Origin: Poriferisodalis sp965221195 | GTDB lineage: Bacteria > Actinomycetota > Acidimicrobiia > Acidimicrobiales > Poriferisodalaceae | NCBI GenBank assembly: GCA_965221195.1 | Contig: OZ244864.1 | Location: forward strand, 2,604,001-2,668,000 | DNA: 64,000 bases | Reading direction: 5' to 3' | Shown here: positions 60,397-64,000 of the stretch, piece by piece | How positions within the stretch are numbered: the first letter of the stretch is position 1 | Layout of the letters: every line of letters begins with the position of its first letter | Notes under the pieces: generated by a model | Database searches by the model: none | What the model was told of the DNA's origin: nothing | What the model saw: only the letters and a program-made list of their open reading frames with translations | Position numbers and translations under genes: made by a program

Positions 60397-61910
60397 CGCG
60401 CTGCAGCGGGGGCGTGGAGATTGCCGACGCTCGCACGCAGCGTCAAGGCTTCATTCAGGCGTTCGGCATCAATTGGTGGCTCATCGCCTGCTAGATCGCA
60501 CAGCGTCAAGGCGACGCAGCGGACACGCTTGAGACCACGTCCGCTGAGCAGGCCCTTGCGCAAGCGCCGACGCAACTCGTCGCGGCTCGAGGTGGTAAGC
60601 GGTGCGTGGCATTCAAGTTGGGCTCCCGAGAGTTCGGCATTCGTCTCCACCCCACGGCTGGCTGCCCGATCACGCGCCGCGAACACACGAGCGCCCACTG
60701 TCTCGGTGGACTCGCCGCGGGTGCCGTCGAGGAGTTGGTCAGGGTCGGGGCGCTGCACTTGAACTCGGAGATCGAAGCGATCCAACAACGGCCCTGACAG
60801 TCGGCGCAGGTACCTCAGCCGGACATGGTCGGAGCAGCGGCAGGCGTTGGGGCGGCCCGCTTGCCCGCAGGGGCATGGGTTCATTGCTGCCACTAGAAGA
60901 ATGCGAGCAGGAAATACACACGCACCCGACGCGCGGCTCACTCGCACAACACCTTCTTCGAGCGGCTGGCGCATGGCATCAAGCACGCTCGGCGCAAACT
61001 CGCCGAGTTCGTCAAGGAACAACACGCCGCGGTGCGCTAGTGATATCTCTCCGGGACGGATCGCCGATGAGCCGCCGCCAACAAGCGCCGCCATGGTCGT
61101 TGTGTGGTGCGGGTTTCTCAGTATCGGCCTAGTAGCGAGGCCCGCTGGAAGCGGCAACCCAGCTGCCGATTGGACGCGTGTCGCCTCTACTGCGCGTTCA
61201 CGGCTCAGCTCAGGTAGCAATCCCACCAAACGGCGCGCCAGCATGGTCTTGCCTGCGCCGGGTGGCCCCAGCATCAGCAGATGGTGCCCACCCGCTGCTG
61301 CGACCTCAATCGCGCGGCGAGCCAGCGGTTGTCCAACGACATCTCCGAGGTCCGGCACTGCGAGGGGCTGCATCTGAGGCGGATCCGCAGGTGGGTCGGG
61401 CCACGGCGCATGACCGGTCAGCACCGATGCCAGTTCACGCAACGTCCGCACAGCACAGACCTCGTTGGGCTCGGCTGCGAGAGCAAGGTGGTAAGACTCA
61501 GGCGCAATCACTACAGAGCAGTTGCGAAGCGCATCAACTAAGGGCAATACGCCCACCACGGCTCTGATCGCTCCATCTAGACCCAGCTCACCGACGAACG
61601 CTTTGCCCTCCAGCGAATCGGTCGGCACTTGATGAGTGCCAGCCAAAAATGCCACGGCGATCGCCAAGTCCAAACCTGCGCCACCTTTGCGCAGACCCGA
61701 TGGCGCCAAGTTCACGGTCACCCGGCGCGAGGGCCACTCAAGCCCAGATGACAAAACGGCTGAACGAACCCGATCGCGTGCTTCGCGGCAGGCCGCGTCT
61801 GGCAGGCCGACGATGGTGAACGAAGGCAAGCCGCTTGAGACATGCGCTTCGACAGTGACAAGGTGTCCATCCACGCCGACGAGCGTGGCGGCGGTTGCGG
61901 TAGCCAACAT
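60393..61910 (-). CDS. comM: YifB/ComM Mg-chelatase-like AAA+ ATPase
   Basis: 505 residues. A Lon-protease-like amino domain (about 1-180) precedes an AAA+ module with LGPPGAGKTMLARRL and Walker B VLFLDELGEF, and a carboxyl Mg-chelatase-like domain. A Cys-rich insert (NPCPCGQAGRPNACRC) lies within the AAA part, as in the family. ComM is a helicase that extends branch migration during transformation. The ribosome binding site AGGAGG is 3 nt before ATG 61910 and can be paired by an upstream anti-sequence (61912-61981). Confidence 0.95.
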   Translation of the reverse strand: MLATATAATLVGVDGHLVTVEAHVSSGLPSFTIVGLPDAACREARDRVRSAVLSSGLEWPSRRVTVNLAPSGLRKGGAGLDLAIAVAFLAGTHQVPTDSLEGKAFVGELGLDGAIRAVVGVLPLVDALRNCSVVIAPESYHLALAAEPNEVCAVRTLRELASVLTGHAPWPDPPADPPQMQPLAVPDLGDVVGQPLARRAIEVAAAGGHHLLMLGPPGAGKTMLARRLVGLLPELSRERAVEATRVQSAAGLPLPAGLATRPILRNPHHTTTMAALVGGGSSAIRPGEISLAHRGVLFLDELGEFAPSVLDAMRQPLEEGVVRVSRASGACVFPARILLVAAMNPCPCGQAGRPNACRCSDHVRLRYLRRLSGPLLDRFDLRVQVQRPDPDQLLDGTRGESTETVGARVFAARDRAASRGVETNAELSGAQLECHAPLTTSSRDELRRRLRKGLLSGRGLKRVRCVALTLCDLAGDEPPIDAERLNEALTLRASVGNLHAPAAAR

Positions 61911-61911
61911 A

Positions 61912-61981
61912 GGCCTCCTCCAAACAACAGAACTCAGATACCGCTCGCATGCGAGCGGTATCTGGATTCATCAAGGAGGCC
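61912..61981 (-). promoter_or_regulatory. comM leader: anti-Shine-Dalgarno stem around a perfect 30-bp palindrome
   Basis: GGCCTCCT (61974-61981 read on the minus strand) can pair with AGGAGGCC (61912-61919), which is the comM ribosome binding site. Between them lies a perfect 30-bp palindrome at 61935-61964, centred on GCATGC. In RNA this gives a strong hairpin capping an SD-sequestering stem. The layout suggests translational control of comM. The palindrome could also be a protein-binding site in DNA. Confidence 0.6.
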
Positions 61982-62132
61982 CGCACGGGGGCCACGATCA
62001 GGTCAATGGGTCGTGCGGCAATCGGAGCGTGTCCACTACTGCCGCTGAGACCTCGTGACCTACGGTAGACCGTTGACGGCCAGCGTGAAGAATGATTTTT
62101 TTTGCTCCGCTCACTGGCGCAACACTGCCTAA

Positions 62133-62180
62133 CTCAACACCGGTCTGGCTCAACACCGGCCTAGCTCAATACCGGTATGG
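62133..62180. repeat. 16-bp triplicate upstream of the small membrane protein gene
   Basis: Units CTCAACACCGGTCTGG, CTCAACACCGGCCTAG and CTCAATACCGGTATGG. Confidence 0.9.
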
Positions 62181-62216
62181 CGCAGCAATGCTTCGGGCTG
62201 CGGCGATACTGCTGCG

Positions 62217-62327
62217 ATGGGCTACGACCCCTATCGCAAACACCGAACAACAGGCATCGACTATGCGCTCGTCGCCGCCGCGGCGCTCGTCGCCGCCGGC
62301 CTCGTCGTATGGGCGCTGATCGGCTAA
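62217..62327 (+). CDS. 36-residue single-pass membrane protein
   Basis: ATG 62217 to TAA 62327. The peptide starts MGYDPYRKHRTTGIDY and then has one strongly hydrophobic helix (ALVAAAALVAAGLVVWALIG). The basic amino end with Arg/Lys and a single helix suggests an inner-membrane protein with a cytoplasmic amino end. No clear ribosome binding site is seen. It ends 16 bp before the zinc-ribbon-like gene, so the two may be co-transcribed. Function unknown. Confidence 0.6.
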   Translation: MGYDPYRKHRTTGIDYALVAAAALVAAGLVVWALIG

Positions 62328-62343
62328 GGAGCGCGTCGTTCGG

Positions 62344-62553
62344 ATGCGACAACTAGAACCGGTTCCAGGTTTCGACGTGCGGCGTGTGCAGCCCTACGAG
62401 GCGACCAAGCGATACGTCTGCGGGGGCTGCGCCAACACGATCAACAGCGGTGTGGGACATGTCGTAGCAGTGCCACTCGACGCTCCAGATCTGCGACGCC
62501 ACTGGCATTGGGGGTGCTGGTCAGCACGAGACCGGCGACGGCCGTTGGGTTGA
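62344..62553 (+). CDS. Small Cys/His-rich (zinc-binding-like) protein
   Basis: 69 residues. Conserved-looking RRVQPYEATKRYVCGGCANT with Cys 26 and Cys 29, then GVGHVVAVP (His 39) and RRHWHWGCW (His 53, His 55, Cys 58). This Cys-x2-Cys plus His-x-His-x2-Cys layout suggests one bound zinc ion. Similar short proteins near this locus are widespread in actinobacteria, from memory, with no known role. The start is ATG 62344. Confidence 0.7.
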   Translation: MRQLEPVPGFDVRRVQPYEATKRYVCGGCANTINSGVGHVVAVPLDAPDLRRHWHWGCWSARDRRRPLG

Positions 62554-62617
62554 GCAAGTGCGATCTGAACAGTCTGAGACACCCTCCCAGAAAGCGTCCC
62601 CCCTAGAAAGCCCACTC

Positions 62618-62962
62618 CTAGAAAGCGCCAGTGAGGACCTCAACGGTCCGGCCCATGACGGATGCGGCATCGCAGCGCAGTGGCCCACTCCACCCGCCTC
62701 GCTGTCGTAAGTACTCTGCGGCCAGACGCCGCACCTGCTGCTGTTTGCGATTCGTGATCGCCTCAAAACCGGTACCGAAACGGTTGCTTGAACGGGTCTT
62801 CACTTCGCATACCACCAACTGCGATCCGTCGGTCACGACGAGATCCAGCTCGCCCGCCGCGCATCGCCAGTTGCGGTCCAGAACGCGATAGCCACGTTCA
62901 ACGTACCAACGCTCTACCAAACGTTCACCGTGACGTCCCAGCGCCTGCCGCCCAGCACTCAC
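62618..62962 (-). CDS. yraN: YraN/UPF0102 endonuclease-like protein
   Basis: 114 residues, standard. A PD-(D/E)XK fold is suggested by GELDLVV (Glu, Asp), VVCEVKTR (Glu, Lys) and the later ITNRKQQQVRRLAAEYLRQR. Activity is not established. GTG start. In most bacteria it lies next to rnhB; here rnhB is absent between yraN and rplS. The neighbours are rplS upstream (41-bp gap) and the divergently arranged small genes. Confidence 0.93.
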   Translation of the reverse strand: MSAGRQALGRHGERLVERWYVERGYRVLDRNWRCAAGELDLVVTDGSQLVVCEVKTRSSNRFGTGFEAITNRKQQQVRRLAAEYLRQRGGWSGPLRCDAASVMGRTVEVLTGAF

Positions 62963-63003
62963 CCGGTCACTGCAACCTGTGCCAGCGCGCTTATGCGTGA
63001 GTG

Positions 63004-63348
63004 CTAGAAGCGCTTCTCGCGAACCCGTGCTGCCTTGCCTACTCGATCGCGCAGGTAGTACAGCTTTGCTCGGCGCACATCGCCTTCTGCAACGCGCTCA
63101 ATCTTGGCGATTGTCGGCGCATGCAGCGGAAATGTTCGCTCCACACCTACACCGAAGCTGAGCTTGCGCACCGTGAACGTCTCTCCGACACCCGCCGAAC
63201 GGCGAGCAATCACATATCCCTCAAAGACCTGTGTGCGCTGCCGGTTGCCCTCCACGACTCGGACATGGACGCGAACGGTGTCGCCGGGACCGAAGTCTGG
63301 ATGGTCGTCACGCAGACGGGGCTGGTCAACTAGATCGGTGTTTCTCAT
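63004..63348 (-). CDS. rplS: 50S ribosomal protein L19
   Basis: 114 residues, standard. Core: FGPGDTVRVHVRVVEGNRQR, RTQVFEGYVIARRSAGVGET, FTVRKLSFGVGVERTFPLHA and AKLYYLRDRVGKAARVREKR. ATG 63348 has AGAGG about 9 nt upstream. It follows trmD by 117 bp, the usual trmD-rplS order. Confidence 0.97.
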   Translation of the reverse strand: MRNTDLVDQPRLRDDHPDFGPGDTVRVHVRVVEGNRQRTQVFEGYVIARRSAGVGETFTVRKLSFGVGVERTFPLHAPTIAKIERVAEGDVRRAKLYYLRDRVGKAARVREKRF

Positions 63349-63465
63349 GGATCCGCGCCTCTCAGGACGACCCGACACTTGGGTTCTGTGTTGTATCGGT
63401 GTTGCAGCGGCCAAAGCAGGCTACCCAAGCAGGCTAATGGCCTAGCCGCAAACTGCAGCGCCCGG

Positions 63466-64000
63466 CTAATTCAACTCGGGAAGCTCCACGTTGAATTCTG
63501 CGAGGACCTCCCGGTCGAGTTCGTTGATGCCTCGCTCAGCCAGCAGATCCGGGCGCTCACGGGCAGTGCGGTCAAGAGACATGGCCAGGCGCCAGCGCTC
63601 GACCCTGCCATGGTCTCCACTCCGCAGCACCTCGGGCACTGCCATGCCCCGGAACTGTGCCGGACGCGTCCAGTGCGGATATTCCAGCAGGCCCCCGACG
63701 AAGCTCTCCTGCTGGCTTGAAGCGCTGTTGCCAAGCACTCCGGGCACCAGCCGGGTGACTGCTTCAGTCACGACCATGGCTGCGAACTCGCCGCCGGCAA
63801 GCACTACATCGCCCACAGAAACCGCTGCGTCAACGAGTCGGGTTCGGATGCGCTCATCGACACCTTCGTAACGTCCGCATAACAGGCTGAAGCCCGTTGT
63901 GAGTGCCAACTCGGTGGCCATTTTCTGATCAAAACGTCGGCCGCCGGCATCAAGCAGCAGCAATGGGCGAGGCGGCGAGACCTTCTCAACAGCCGCAAAG
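63466..64000 (-). CDS. trmD: tRNA (guanine-37-N1)-methyltransferase, carboxyl-terminal part
   Basis: The gene runs off the right edge; 177 codons are inside. The visible part starts FAAVEKVSPPRPLLLLDAGG and has LLCGRYEGVDERI and DVVLAGGEFAAMVVTEAVTR, the knotted SPOUT-fold SAM site of TrmD. The late LLEYPHWTRPAQFRGMAVPE segment is the target-binding loop, and the carboxyl helices are complete. It methylates G37 next to the anticodon and prevents frameshifting. A 13-bp duplication lies between it and rplS. Confidence 0.96.
   Translation of the reverse strand, partial: FAAVEKVSPPRPLLLLDAGGRRFDQKMATELALTTGFSLLCGRYEGVDERIRTRLVDAAVSVGDVVLAGGEFAAMVVTEAVTRLVPGVLGNSASSQQESFVGGLLEYPHWTRPAQFRGMAVPEVLRSGDHGRVERWRLAMSLDRTARERPDLLAERGINELDREVLAEFNVELPELN

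Larger units (their letters stand above)
61911..62216. other. 306-bp intergenic region between comM and the small membrane protein gene
   Basis: Divergent region. It holds the comM leader structure (61912-61981), a run of eight T at 62096-62103 without a hairpin in front of it, and a 16-bp triplicate at 62133-62180. A TTGACG at 62073 could be a -35 for the plus strand, but no good -10 follows. No RNA gene is evident. Confidence 0.6.

Noticed and set aside
62096..62103. Run of eight T as terminator
   Set aside because: No stable hairpin precedes it on the plus strand and no plus-strand gene ends nearby.

Overview
The window is high-GC DNA with dense, partly overlapping genes and frequent GTG/TTG starts. 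Gene order (rimP-nusA-infB-rbfA-truB-ribF-rpsO-pnp, then ispG-rseP-dxr-cdsA-frr-pyrH-tsf-rpsB-xerC-dprA-comM-yraN-rplS-trmD), together with ergothioneine genes, a single-chain biotin-dependent acyl-CoA carboxylase and ribonuclease J next to dapA, points to an actinobacterium. An Acidimicrobiia-like lineage is my best guess, but that is inference from gene content and not from a marker search.

Left part (1-6.4 kb) is an accessory block on the minus strand: the start of a probable amidase, a 1406-residue NACHT-type NTPase ending in a PD-(D/E)XK nuclease-like domain, an overlapping upstream AAA/DUF4143 ATPase, and a VapBC toxin-antitoxin pair with a clear palindromic operator. This reads like a small defence island. 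From 6.5 to 14.4 kb lie a dienelactone-hydrolase-family gene, a SCO6745-family gene, egtB-egtD (ergothioneine) and the fused carboxylase.

14.5-21.2 kb is an NHLM-type peptide export cluster: a membrane fusion protein, a C39-peptidase ABC transporter, a second ABC transporter with the NHLM N-terminal domain, and a 69-residue double-glycine precursor with its own strong promoter and a bidirectional terminator. No peptide-modifying enzyme is visible, so either the product is exported unmodified or tailoring enzymes lie elsewhere.

21.3-34.5 kb holds metabolic genes (tandem CoA-transferase, NUDIX hydrolase, DUF6159 membrane protein, EamA transporter, SDR, phytanoyl-CoA-dioxygenase-like protein, acyl-CoA ligase with an HTH partner) and ftsK. 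34.6-64 kb is the housekeeping core: lysine biosynthesis (dapA, dapB), RNA turnover (rnj, pnp), translation (infB, rpsO, rpsB, tsf, frr, rplS, trmD, truB, rbfA, rimP), transcription (nusA), MEP isoprenoid genes (ispG, dxr), phospholipid synthesis (cdsA) and DNA uptake/recombination genes (xerC, dprA, comM).

Two sequence-level signals run across the whole window. First, short tandem arrays with 13-18 bp periods sit at gene boundaries and very often span a stop codon, while arrays inside genes keep periods divisible by three. Second, the comM and rpsB leaders both contain a long-range stem that pairs with the Shine-Dalgarno region, with a perfect palindrome inside the stem, suggesting translational control.
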